Of a stretch of DNA of 63,299 nt, positions 8,309 to 16,886 are shown one piece after another; the first letter of the stretch is position 1, and every line of letters starts with the position of its first letter. The notes beneath the pieces were generated by a model, which did no database searches, was not told the DNA's origin, and saw only the letters and a program-made list of their open reading frames with translations. The position numbers and the translations under genes were made by a program. Source of the DNA: an uncultured Eubacteriales bacterium. Lineage in GTDB: Bacteria > Bacillota > Clostridia > Oscillospirales > QAMX01. The stretch spans positions 1 through 63,299 of the forward strand of contig CAJLFQ010000004.1 of the NCBI GenBank assembly GCA_905205975.1, written 5' to 3'.

Positions 8309-9970
8309 ATGAGCAAAAGAAAATCCGCAACCCCGAAAATGACATTGATCGTCCTGCTGACCATTTCAGCCGTCTTGCTGCTGCTGCTCGGCATCTGGCT
8401 AGTCGGCGAACTGAAAGACACCTTCCGGGATGCCCCGGCCGTTACGACGCCGTCTCCGGACGTTTCGACGCCCTTTACCGGCAGCAGCGAAGTGGAAATG
8501 CTGATCGAAAGCTATGTCAAAGACATGCGCAAAGATCAAACCATGACGGTTTCGGCCGGCGGCGCTTCCGTCAAGCTGAGCCTCAACGAAGCCAACGCCC
8601 CCTTCGACTACGATGAGCTGACCGCCTATATGAAGAGCAAGGGCTACGAACTGTCGCTCATCAAGCAGTATAAATCGATCCAGAGCGTCAAATCAAATCC
8701 GAGCTGGATCATTAACGACGAATATATCATCAAGAAAATCGATGAACTGGCTGCCAGCATCGATAAAGGCTCCGACACGGAGTATGAGCTGACGGAAACG
8801 GGCGTCACCTTCCGCCGCGGCACCGAACATACCACCGTTGACAAAGACGCTGCGCTGAAAACGGTTCGCGAAGCGCTCGCCACCCAGCAGGACGCCGTGC
8901 AGCTGAACGTCATCACGCAGGCGCCGGAACTCCCGGATCTGGAAGAACTCTACGCCATCGTCCACTGCGAACCGGCCGACGCCTACTACGACGTCGACGC
9001 CGATAAGAACACCATCGTCGTCAAAGAAGTCATCGGCTACGACATCGACATTGACGAAATCCGCAAGGAGCTGGAAACGGGCACCTGGACAGAAAAAACG
9101 TTTGCCAAACGCGAAATCCGCCCGGAGGTCACAACCGAAACGCTCCCGAACAAATACTTCAAGGATCTGCTCGGCAAGGGCGTTTCCAATTACAACCCGG
9201 CTGAAAAGAACCGCACGGTCAACGTCGGCCTTGCGACGGCCGCCATCAACGAATCGATCGTGCTGCCCGGCCAGACGTTCTCCTTCAACCGCGTCGTCGG
9301 CGAGCGCACCGCCGACAAGGGCTATAAACCGGCGACCGTTTTCCAGAACGGCGGTATGCAGGAAGGCCTCGGCGGCGGGATCTGCCAAGTCAGCTCCACG
9401 CTGTATGTGGCGTCGCTGTACGCTGAAATGGATCAGATTTCCCGCTATGTCCATGCATACAAAGTCTCCTACGTCGATCTCGGCATGGATGCGACGCTGT
9501 ACTACGGCTCGCTGGACTATGTTTTCCGCAACAACACCGACGAACCGATCAAGATCGTCGCCAAAGCCAACGGCGGCACGCTGACCGTTTCCATCTACGG
9601 CAAGGAAACGCGCCCTGCCAACCGCAAGATCAAGTTCAAGTCTGTCGTGCTGGAAACGTACGAACAGGTCATGAAATACGAAGAAGATCCGACCATGGCA
9701 CCGGGCACGGAGAAGAAAATCCGCAACGGCATGCCGGGCTATAAAGTCGAACTGTACAAACAGATCTATGTGGACGGCGTCCTGCAAAAGGAAGTCAAAG
9801 TCAACACCAGCAAATACAGTGCCTACAACGGTCTGACAAAAGTCGGCCCGAAGCCGGTCGAAACCGACCCGCCGGTCACAGACCCGGTGACCGAGCCGCC
9901 GGTGACTGAACCACCGGCCCCGACGGAACCGCCCATTGAAACAGACGATCCCAACGCACCGGGCATCTGA
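8309..9970 (+). CDS. VanW family membrane-anchored protein with Thr/Pro/Glu-rich tail
   Basis: A 553-residue envelope protein, paralogous to the VanW protein at the window start. One membrane segment (about 12-33) follows a short basic N terminus; a Thr/Pro-rich linker, a peptidoglycan-binding-like region (about 60-280) and the VanW domain (about 290-440, GLGGGICQVSSTLY at 353-366) follow, then a G5-like stretch and a low-complexity tail of PVTDPVTEPPVTEPP type (about 515-553), which could span the cell wall. The ATG at 8309 has GGAG 7 bases upstream. An upstream in-frame TTG at 8231 lacks a ribosome site. Exact function of VanW domains is unknown. Confidence 0.9.
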   Translation: MSKRKSATPKMTLIVLLTISAVLLLLLGIWLVGELKDTFRDAPAVTTPSPDVSTPFTGSSEVEMLIESYVKDMRKDQTMTVSAGGASVKLSLNEANAPFDYDELTAYMKSKGYELSLIKQYKSIQSVKSNPSWIINDEYIIKKIDELAASIDKGSDTEYELTETGVTFRRGTEHTTVDKDAALKTVREALATQQDAVQLNVITQAPELPDLEELYAIVHCEPADAYYDVDADKNTIVVKEVIGYDIDIDEIRKELETGTWTEKTFAKREIRPEVTTETLPNKYFKDLLGKGVSNYNPAEKNRTVNVGLATAAINESIVLPGQTFSFNRVVGERTADKGYKPATVFQNGGMQEGLGGGICQVSSTLYVASLYAEMDQISRYVHAYKVSYVDLGMDATLYYGSLDYVFRNNTDEPIKIVAKANGGTLTVSIYGKETRPANRKIKFKSVVLETYEQVMKYEEDPTMAPGTEKKIRNGMPGYKVELYKQIYVDGVLQKEVKVNTSKYSAYNGLTKVGPKPVETDPPVTDPVTEPPVTEPPAPTEPPIETDDPNAPGI

Positions 9971-9981
9971 TTCAAAACTTC

Positions 9982-10015
9982 AAACGCCCGCCCGGCTTCC
10001 GCCGGACGGGCGTTT
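9982..10015 (+). terminator. hairpin terminator after second VanW gene
   Basis: A 15-bp stem with one mismatch (9982-9996 with 10001-10015) and a TTCC loop just after the stop codon; the following T-run is short. Confidence 0.7.
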
Positions 10016-10062
10016 GCGCTTTCTGCGCATATGCACAGCCAAAAAGAACGGAGAATACATTC

Positions 10063-10989
10063 ATGACACCTATGACACCCACGCCTCCTGTGCCCCCTGC
10101 GGCGCCCACGCCGCAAAAACCCAAAACCGCGCAAGTCATCCGGATGACCAAAGGCCTTGCAAAACCGGCGATGGCGCCCTACTTTTTCCGAATTATCCTC
10201 CTGCTCGCGCTGGAAGCGCTGACGGGATACGCGCTGTCCATGGTCTTTGCCGGTCTGGCGCAGCGCCTCGGCCTGTCGCTGACGGTCAAGGTCTGGGTCT
10301 ACGCGTTTGACCTGACCGCGGCGCTGCTGTCGCTGCTCGGAAACGCCCTGCTGCTGCCGCTGACGCTGGGCGTCACGGAGTTTCTAATGAAAGCTTTCCG
10401 CCGGAGCGGGCCGCGCGTTGCAGACGTTTTTCTCTGGTATGCCGACGGCGTTCACTGGAAACGCGTGCTGGAATATTACGTCTATGCCGTGCTGATCGGT
10501 CTAATCGCCATCCCGCTGTACGCCGTTCCGGCCAACTGGCTGATGGAAACGATCAACGCGGTGACCACGGATTTCGGCCAGCAGATGACGAACGGCGTCC
10601 TGTCGCCGGTGATTCACTGGTCGCTGGTCAACTTCCGGGCGGTCGGCGTTTCGCTGCTGCTGATGCTGCTCTACGCATTCCTCAGCGTCCGCCTGTTCCT
10701 GACGCCGTATTATTTTTTGGATCACCCGGAAATCGGCCCGTTTGAAGCGGCCGGCCGGTCATGGCGCGCCATGCGCGCTCATACATGGGAGTTTATCCTG
10801 CTGATCCTCAGCTTTATCGGCTGGTTCCTCATCTGCACGGTGACGATGTTTCTGACGGCGTTCTATCTGGTGCCTTACCTGCGGATGACGCTGACCATCT
10901 ACTCGGAATACGCCCGCTCCGCCGACGAACACAGCCATACGGTGCCGCCGGCAGACAATGCGGCGCCGCCGGAGGCGCCTTCGGTATGA
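10063..10989 (+). CDS. DUF975 family integral membrane protein
   Basis: A 308-residue polytopic membrane protein. A Pro/Thr-rich N terminus (about 1-25) is followed by roughly six hydrophobic segments (about 40-65, 80-110, 145-165, 200-225, 250-275). The stretch GRSWRAMRAHTWEFILLILSF (nt about 10750-10815) with IGWFLICT and VPYLRMTLTIYSEY is the hallmark of DUF975, a Firmicutes membrane family with no assigned biochemical role. GGAG lies 9 bases before ATG. Its stop overlaps the rlmH start by ATGA, so the two are translationally coupled, although no functional link between them is known. Confidence 0.82.
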   Translation: MTPMTPTPPVPPAAPTPQKPKTAQVIRMTKGLAKPAMAPYFFRIILLLALEALTGYALSMVFAGLAQRLGLSLTVKVWVYAFDLTAALLSLLGNALLLPLTLGVTEFLMKAFRRSGPRVADVFLWYADGVHWKRVLEYYVYAVLIGLIAIPLYAVPANWLMETINAVTTDFGQQMTNGVLSPVIHWSLVNFRAVGVSLLLMLLYAFLSVRLFLTPYYFLDHPEIGPFEAAGRSWRAMRAHTWEFILLILSFIGWFLICTVTMFLTAFYLVPYLRMTLTIYSEYARSADEHSHTVPPADNAAPPEAPSV

Positions 10990-11459
10990 TTGCGGTCACC
11001 CTGATTTGCGTCGGCAAGCTGAAAGAGAAGCACTTTCAGACCGCCTGCGAGGAATATCTGAAACGGCTCCGGCCGTTTGCAGCGGTGACAGTGACGGAGC
11101 TGCCGGAGAAGCCGGTCGAAACCGAAGCGGAAATTGCCCCGGCGCTCGATGCAGAAGGCGATGCGATCGAGCGGGCCATCCCCAAAAATGCGTTTTTCAT
11201 CGTCTTATCGCCGGAAGGGCGGCAGATGCCGAGCGAAGCGTTCGCAGCCCGAATCGATGCGCTGGCCAGCGGCGGCGAGAGCCGGATCTGCTTCCTGATC
11301 GGCGGTTCCAACGGAATCTGTCCGCGCATCAAAAAACAGGCGAACCTCCTGCTCTCCATGTCGGAGATGACCTTTCCGCACCATCTGGCACGCGTGATGC
11401 TCTTGGAACAGCTGTATCGCGCGTTTGCCATCCTGAATCACCGAAAATACCACAAATAA
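10986..11459 (+). CDS. rlmH: 23S rRNA (pseudouridine-1915 N3)-methyltransferase
   Basis: SPOUT-class methyltransferase that N3-methylates pseudouridine 1915 in helix 69 of 23S rRNA on assembled ribosomes. 157 residues, the usual RlmH length. FLIGGSNGI forms the knot/SAM loop and the C-terminal LLEQLYRAFAILNHRKYHK signature is complete. The reading frame extends far upstream, but GGAGG at 10971-10975 and homology place the start at ATG 10986, which overlaps the upstream DUF975 stop by four bases. Confidence 0.96.
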   Translation: MIAVTLICVGKLKEKHFQTACEEYLKRLRPFAAVTVTELPEKPVETEAEIAPALDAEGDAIERAIPKNAFFIVLSPEGRQMPSEAFAARIDALASGGESRICFLIGGSNGICPRIKKQANLLLSMSEMTFPHHLARVMLLEQLYRAFAILNHRKYHK

Positions 11460-11464
11460 CGCGC

Positions 11465-11502
11465 ACCGCGGCAGGCAAAAAACGTCTGCCGCGGTTCTTT
11501 TT
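11465..11502 (+). terminator. rho-independent terminator after rlmH
   Basis: 10-bp perfect stem (ACCGCGGCAG with its complement at 11486-11495) followed by TCTTTTT. Confidence 0.88.
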
Positions 11503-11510
11503 CGGCGTGA

Positions 11511-11598
11511 TTTGTCGGATTTCCAAAAACGGCGGCGGGCGAAAAAAGAATCCATCTGTCCTTTGCGACAAAAAGAACCCCGCCGCGGCATATATGAT
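11511..11598 (+). promoter_or_regulatory. putative Spo0A-controlled promoter of spoIIE
   Basis: Two sequences match the Spo0A box TTTGTCGAA with one or two mismatches: TTTGTCGGA at 11511-11519 (plus) and TTTGTCGCA on the minus strand at 11564-11572. A -10-like TATGAT lies at 11593-11598 with no good -35 at 17 bases. The second box is centred near -37 of the expected start, the position known for Spo0A-activated sigma-A promoters of the spoIIE/spoIIG type in Bacillus. This is inference from motif placement. Confidence 0.5.
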
Positions 11599-11648
11599 AT
11601 ACGGGCAGGCGATATGCCAACTGAACAAAGGAAGGACAGGCCCGATAT

Positions 11649-13964
11649 ATGAAACTTTTCGAAGCGGAAACCGGAACCATCACGGAGGCGCGTCTGACGC
11701 GTGAAAAACGAGGGGTCTCTGCGGAGACCTGGTATCTGGCAGCCTCGGCTGCGGCCGGGTTTCTCTTGGCCCGCGCCATGATTTACGGCAGCTATGCGCC
11801 GTTCGGCGTCTCATTTTTACAGGCCCAGCAAAAAAACAAACGCCTGCTGGCAACGTTTGCCGGTGCGGTGATCGGCTCCTGCACGGTTTGGCACCGTGCG
11901 GACAGCGTCCGCTATCTCGCGGCCTCCCTGATCGCGCTGATGCTGAAGCTGATTCTGCGGCAGGTGTTCAACACCAAAACACGCCTGTTTGCCGCGCTGT
12001 CCACGGGGATTGCCGTCGGCCTGACCGGTTTGGTCTGGCGGCTTTCGACAGAAGGCTCCGCGCTGACCACGCTTTTGTACCTGGCGGAACTCATGCTTTC
12101 CATGGCCGCAGCCGCCGTTTTCTCCTACGCCGTCAACGGATCCGGCCGGCGGTTTGCATCGCCGTATGACGCCGAAAAACGGATGACGGCTGTTTTCGCC
12201 CTGCTGGCGCTCTGCTGCACGTCTTTCCCGGCGCTGACAATCGCCGGAGCGGTCATTCATTTCGGGCGAATGGCTGCCACGGTGCTGGTGTTGGCCGCGG
12301 CCTTCGCCGCGGGCGCTTACGGCGGCGTTATCACCGGCCTTTTGATTGGCTTGGCGGCTGACCTGACGGGGACAGGCGCCCCGCTCTGTACGGCGCTGTA
12401 TGCCGCCGGAGGCGCGGCGGCGGGGCTTGCCGTCCGCGGCGGCCGGCTGGTGAGCGCCGCGGTATTTGCCGGTGTCAACGCGCTGGCCGTGCTGATTCTG
12501 CCGGTGGGCGTGCAGGCGTACGGCGCCGTTGCAGAGGCTGCGGCCGGTGCCGTCATCTATGCGCTCCTGCCCAGAGGGGTGATGCGGCTGCTGCCGGAAC
12601 GGCGCACGCGGACTGCGGAAGAGTCTGATTATGAAATGCGCCTGCGGCGTCATATGCAGGCCAAACTGCACGGTTTGGCAGAGGCGTATGAAGACATCGC
12701 CAAAACCATGGAACCCGCCAGCGACTGCGAGAACGCAAAAGAAGCCGACTTGCTGGCGTCTGCTGTGGATGCCGCATGCGGCCGGTGCGAAAACCGCGCC
12801 GTCTGCATCCGGGAGATGGCGATGGACCGCCGGGCGCTTCAGAACATTCTGGCGCGCGGACGGGCCGAACCGGCCGATTTCAGCGGCACAGTCCGGTCGC
12901 GCTGCGGACGGATGGACGACGTCTGCGCCTGCTTCACACTGGCCGTCCGCGCCGGCCGCGAACGGCGGATCCGGGCGGGCGAACACCGCGAAAACCGTGC
13001 GCTCCTGTCCAGACAGTACGGGCAGATCTCGGCGCTCCTGGACGCAGAAGCGGAGGAACTGTCAGAAGGCCCGCATTTTGAACGGGCGCTGGAGACGGAA
13101 CTCAAGCGGCTTGCCGCGTCCTACGGCGTCGATGCAGAAGCGGCGGCATACCGGGACAGCAGCGGCCGTCTCCATGTGGAATTGTGCGGCACGGATCTGC
13201 ACATCCTGAATGGACAGGGGGAAGCGCTGGCGGAAGCCATGCAGCGCATCTGCGGCGTCCGCATGGGTCTGCCGGAGCAGTTGGAAGGGCGGCACTTTTC
13301 CTGCCTGTCGTTTGCCGAACAGCCTGATTTTTCCTGCCGCATCGGCGCCACGGCTGAAAAAAAGCGCGGCGAACGCATCAGCGGAGACTGCGGAACCTAT
13401 TTTACCGGAAAAGACGGCAGCATGTATGTGGTTCTGTGCGACGGCATGGGCAGCGGCAGCGAAGCCCGGGATGAAGCCGTCCGGACGGTCAAGCTGCTGG
13501 AAAGCTTCCTGCGGGCGGGCATCGAACCGAAACATGCGGCCGACATTATCCGGTCGTCGGTGCGGATCCGTTCGGACGGCGAAACGTTTGCCACGGTGGA
13601 CATTGCCGTCGTCAATCCGAAAACCAGCGAGCTCTGCACGATCAAATACCGGGCGGCGCCGACGTATCTCCGCCGGAAATGCGGGGGCGCGTTTGCAGTG
13701 CGGATGATTGAGGGCAGCAGAGAGCTGGATGATATCGCCGTGACGCGGACGCCGCTGGCGGAGGGGGACATGATTGTCCTGACAAGCGACGGCGTCACAG
13801 CGGGCGGAACACCGTCGGATTTTTGCGAATGCCTCAAAAAACTGCACTGCGACAACCCGCGGGAATTGTCCGAACTGCTGCTGCGGATGTCCAGAACGGC
13901 GGACGAACGAGACGACCGGACCGTGATCGCGCTGCATTATGCAAAACACGAAATCCCGGTATAA
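11649..13964 (+). CDS. spoIIE: stage II sporulation protein E (PP2C phosphatase)
   Basis: Membrane phosphatase that dephosphorylates SpoIIAA in the forespore, freeing sigma-F, and that also acts at the asymmetric septum. 771 residues, slightly shorter than the Bacillus protein. About ten hydrophobic segments fill residues 30-310, a regulatory coiled region follows (about 320-540), and the C-terminal PP2C domain (about 545-770) carries the metal-binding DGMGSG with D598 and LTSDGVTAGG. Cysteines CGRCENRAVC in the middle region are as in clostridial homologues. Preceded by AAGGACAGG 8 bases before ATG and by Spo0A-like boxes. Its presence marks an endospore former. Confidence 0.95.
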   Translation: MKLFEAETGTITEARLTREKRGVSAETWYLAASAAAGFLLARAMIYGSYAPFGVSFLQAQQKNKRLLATFAGAVIGSCTVWHRADSVRYLAASLIALMLKLILRQVFNTKTRLFAALSTGIAVGLTGLVWRLSTEGSALTTLLYLAELMLSMAAAAVFSYAVNGSGRRFASPYDAEKRMTAVFALLALCCTSFPALTIAGAVIHFGRMAATVLVLAAAFAAGAYGGVITGLLIGLAADLTGTGAPLCTALYAAGGAAAGLAVRGGRLVSAAVFAGVNALAVLILPVGVQAYGAVAEAAAGAVIYALLPRGVMRLLPERRTRTAEESDYEMRLRRHMQAKLHGLAEAYEDIAKTMEPASDCENAKEADLLASAVDAACGRCENRAVCIREMAMDRRALQNILARGRAEPADFSGTVRSRCGRMDDVCACFTLAVRAGRERRIRAGEHRENRALLSRQYGQISALLDAEAEELSEGPHFERALETELKRLAASYGVDAEAAAYRDSSGRLHVELCGTDLHILNGQGEALAEAMQRICGVRMGLPEQLEGRHFSCLSFAEQPDFSCRIGATAEKKRGERISGDCGTYFTGKDGSMYVVLCDGMGSGSEARDEAVRTVKLLESFLRAGIEPKHAADIIRSSVRIRSDGETFATVDIAVVNPKTSELCTIKYRAAPTYLRRKCGGAFAVRMIEGSRELDDIAVTRTPLAEGDMIVLTSDGVTAGGTPSDFCECLKKLHCDNPRELSELLLRMSRTADERDDRTVIALHYAKHEIPV

Positions 13965-14018
13965 CGGCGGGCGCTGCGGGGGACAATAAACGGGAACCCG
14001 GAAAAGGAGGGCACCGCA

Positions 14019-14240
14019 ATGATCCATGGCGCAGCAAAACATGTCATCATCATCAAAAATCCGGATAAACATCTGTTTGAACAGGTGATTTTTGTTTTGA
14101 AACGGGATTTGTTTGAAAAAAACGGAAAAAGCGAGGATGAAATTCTCGCCGAGGCCAAACGTGCCGCAGAGGGATATGTGCAGAAGGCCTTTCCAAAAAG
14201 GGCGCAATGTGATATAATCAGGGAAAACATCGATCGATAG
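14019..14240 (+). CDS. small conserved hypothetical protein downstream of spoIIE
   Basis: 73 residues, basic and charged, no membrane segment. Excellent ribosome site AAAGGAGG 8 bases before the ATG shows it is translated. The core AKHVIIIKNPDKHLFEQVIF suggests a short beta strand followed by helices. It starts 54 bases after the spoIIE stop on the same strand and probably belongs to the same transcript. I do not recognise a named family; similar short proteins occur in clostridia without assigned function. Confidence 0.75.
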   Translation: MIHGAAKHVIIIKNPDKHLFEQVIFVLKRDLFEKNGKSEDEILAEAKRAAEGYVQKAFPKRAQCDIIRENIDR

Positions 14241-14272
14241 ACCGATTGCGGAAGGAGCCGCAGATTTCCTTG

Positions 14273-15043
14273 ATGCCAACCAGCCAGCAAGTCCAGGCGT
14301 TTGCCGATGCCTGCGCCCGCGCCGCGGAGACCGCAAGGGGCGAAAACGGGATTGGTTCGCTCGGCGAAAAGACCATGCACCTGGCGCTGAAGTTTTTTTA
14401 CGAGCCGGATCCTGCGCGTCATGAGCGGAAGCTGCAGGGCTATGTGACCGATGCGTTCACGGAGCATGGCGCCGTCGAAATTCAAACGGCGCAGATTCAC
14501 CGCCTGACGCGCAAGCTGGAGGCGTTTCTGCCGGTGACGGACGTCCGCGTGGTCTGTCCGATTGCCGTCGAAAAAAGGATCATCTGGCTGGAACCGGCGA
14601 GCGGCGAAGCGGTCGAAACGAACCGCTCCCGCGTCCATGAAAAACCGCTGGAAGTGGCCGCCGGGCTGTGTGCGCTGAAAGCGCTCCTGCAAAACCCGGC
14701 GCTGTCGGTGGATATCGTCTGTCTCACGGCCGACGAATACCGCCTGCTTGACGGCGGCGGAGAGACGCGCAAACGCCGCGCAACCAAATACGAAGTGATT
14801 CCAACCGCGCTGACCGCGCTGATCCCCCTGCGAACGCCGAAAGATTATGCAGAACTCCTGCCGGAAGGGCTGCCCGCCCCCTTTACAAGCGCGGTGCTGG
14901 CCAAAACGGCGCACATCCGGCGGCGCGACGCGCAGCAGGCGCTGAATCTGCTGGCGTCGCTTGGCGCCATCCAGCCGGACGGCAAACGCGGCCGTGAGAA
15001 CCTCTATACATATGCCTCTGAAACAAACAAGCCGGACAGATAG
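14273..15043 (+). CDS. conserved clostridial protein, PD-(D/E)XK-like core plus winged-helix-like C terminus
   Basis: 256 residues, soluble. The N-terminal half contains GSLGEKTMHLALKFFYEPD and GYVTDAFTEHGAVEIQT, where D and E-I-Q are spaced as in PD-(D/E)XK nuclease-like folds; no lysine follows in the usual place (Q instead), so catalysis is uncertain. The C-terminal third (about 175-250) resembles a winged helix with a FTSAVLAKTAHIRRRDAQQA recognition-helix-like stretch. The start is ambiguous: AGGAG at 14253-14257 is followed by TTG 14270 and ATG 14273; TTG 14246 precedes the ribosome site and is excluded. Possibly co-transcribed with spoIIE. Function unknown; fold assignment is by eye. 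Confidence 0.7.
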   Translation: MPTSQQVQAFADACARAAETARGENGIGSLGEKTMHLALKFFYEPDPARHERKLQGYVTDAFTEHGAVEIQTAQIHRLTRKLEAFLPVTDVRVVCPIAVEKRIIWLEPASGEAVETNRSRVHEKPLEVAAGLCALKALLQNPALSVDIVCLTADEYRLLDGGGETRKRRATKYEVIPTALTALIPLRTPKDYAELLPEGLPAPFTSAVLAKTAHIRRRDAQQALNLLASLGAIQPDGKRGRENLYTYASETNKPDR

Positions 15044-15058
15044 CAATCTGTCCGGCTT
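15029..15058. terminator. hairpin between convergent genes at 15043 and 15076
   Basis: Perfect 13-bp stem AAGCCGGACAGAT with AGCA loop, overlapping the upstream stop codon. A T-rich stretch follows on the minus strand, so it serves at least the GH36-like gene. Confidence 0.75.
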
Positions 15059-15075
15059 GCCGGTTATATGCGGTT

Positions 15076-16809
15076 TTATATGCGGGTCAGCGTCACGGTG
15101 CCGTTGACCGGAACCGAATCGATCACGGGGAAAGCGCCGTTCAGCGCCAGTTCGCCGGAGCCCGTCTGGCGGCCGCGGCAGTCGGCGATCACATAGTGAT
15201 ACCGTCCGGCCGCCGGTGCATCGATCAAAATCCGGTTCTCCGCAGAAGCGTTGACCAGGGCGATGGTGTCCGTCGGTTCTGGGATGTAGGCGATCATGCC
15301 CGCATACACGGCGCCGACCTGAACATCGCCTTTCCGGGCGGAGACATAGGGAAAGTCGGCGGCGTATCCCTTGTAGAACAGCTCGCCGTCCAGCAGCACC
15401 GTGCGGTACTTGCGCCAGAATGCCAGATAGGCGTCCACCATTTCGGCCTGTTCCGGCGTCATCTGCGTGCGGCGGACGGAAATCTGCGGCACGGCAAACA
15501 GCACGCCTGTCAGCTGGAAGGCGGCCAGCTCCGCCGGTTCATCCGGGTGCCACATGACCATATCGGAATGGATGGCTGTCCGCCCGCAGAGCATACGGAG
15601 CGTCAGCGTGGCCAACCGGTTGGAGCGGGCGTCACACGGGCAGTCGCCCGCACGGAACATATTGCCGAACGTCCGCATCAGCGGGCCGATATAAGACTGC
15701 CGGAACTCAATTAGAATGTCCGGCTTGATGGCGCGCAGCGCGGCGAGGATGTCCTTCATCAGGCGGTCAACCGCGTCGTAGACCGAAACGAAATCCATGT
15801 CGCTTGAAACGCGGTCCGTCTGATAGAAGGAGTCGATAAAGTCGAGCTTCAGGCCGTCCAGATCCCAGTCGAGAACGGCTTGCCGGTAGAGCTGAATCAG
15901 GTGTTCACGCACCGCCGGGAAGCGCGGGTCGAGCGTATGCGTTTTGGAAAAATCGGCGCGGTTGTCGCGGTCCAGCATCTGATTCCGGAACCGCTCATAG
16001 GCGGCCGTATATTCGCCGACGAACGGAACGGAGTACCAAAGGACGAATTTCATCCCGGCTGCATGAACCGCCTCGACGAACGCTTTCATTGAAGGGATCT
16101 TGGCTGGGGTCGGTTGCCAGTCGCCGCAGTAGTCGTATCCGCGGCTGCCGTCTTCGGTCTGCCAGCCGTCGTCCACGATCAAAACGCGAACGCCGCGCTG
16201 GGCAAAATAGCGGCATTCATCGACGATGGCGGGCACGTCAATCGCCTGATGGTAGCTGTACCACGCGGAATAAAGCGGCTCGCGCGCCGCCTCAGGGACG
16301 GCGGCGGGCGTATACCCTTCGTAAGTCGTCCACCAGTCGGAGACATCGCCGACAACCCGATAGAAGGGCAGCGCGCGCCGGTCGATGCGGATGTCGGCTT
16401 CATAGTGCGCAATCGCGCTGTCGACATGGATGACGACCCGGCAGTCCAGACAGCCGTTTTCCTCGATGATGCCGGCGTGCATACCGACCTGATTTTTGGC
16501 GTCGGAGCAGGCGATTGTCAGGCGGTTTCCATCGTCAGCGCCGATCATCGTATAGATGGGCGCGCCGGACGTTGCAAACGAGCGGGAAAGCCCGCACCAG
16601 TTCGGAATGAGTGTTTTGTCTTTGTACCCGCCGGGCGTCCAGGCGGACAGCACGCCGATATCCGGGCACGTCCAGACGAGCGTCAGCTCCAGCGGCGCAG
16701 GCGCGTCCGCGGCGTCGGCGGTCAGATGCAGCAGCGTGAGATCGGGTGCGGGGGAAGATTCTGTCAGCTCCGCGCGGAACGCGTCGGATGACTGCAGGCG
16801 GTAGTTCAT
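15076..16809 (-). CDS. alpha-galactosidase-like glycoside hydrolase (GH36/GH-D type)
   Basis: 577 residues. An N-terminal beta domain (about 1-175) precedes a TIM barrel with VLIVDDGWQ (210-217), the nucleophile-type DGLKLDFID with D323, IEFRQSYIGPL and RAGDCPCDARSN near 386-397 where the acid/base aspartate of this clan is expected; a C-terminal beta domain closes the protein. These features fit alpha-galactosidases and related enzymes of clan GH-D; substrate is not certain. No signal peptide, so cytoplasmic. AAAGGAG stands 9 bases before ATG. It lies 77 bases downstream of mltG on the same strand. Confidence 0.85.
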   Translation of the reverse strand: MNYRLQSSDAFRAELTESSPAPDLTLLHLTADAADAPAPLELTLVWTCPDIGVLSAWTPGGYKDKTLIPNWCGLSRSFATSGAPIYTMIGADDGNRLTIACSDAKNQVGMHAGIIEENGCLDCRVVIHVDSAIAHYEADIRIDRRALPFYRVVGDVSDWWTTYEGYTPAAVPEAAREPLYSAWYSYHQAIDVPAIVDECRYFAQRGVRVLIVDDGWQTEDGSRGYDYCGDWQPTPAKIPSMKAFVEAVHAAGMKFVLWYSVPFVGEYTAAYERFRNQMLDRDNRADFSKTHTLDPRFPAVREHLIQLYRQAVLDWDLDGLKLDFIDSFYQTDRVSSDMDFVSVYDAVDRLMKDILAALRAIKPDILIEFRQSYIGPLMRTFGNMFRAGDCPCDARSNRLATLTLRMLCGRTAIHSDMVMWHPDEPAELAAFQLTGVLFAVPQISVRRTQMTPEQAEMVDAYLAFWRKYRTVLLDGELFYKGYAADFPYVSARKGDVQVGAVYAGMIAYIPEPTDTIALVNASAENRILIDAPAAGRYHYVIADCRGRQTGSGELALNGAFPVIDSVPVNGTVTLTRI

Positions 16810-16886
16810 ATACAGGAGCTCCTTTCTGAATCAGGGAAGCCGTTTCCGGCTTTTCAACAGCGTTTCAGCAAGCGTCATCCGTCGGA

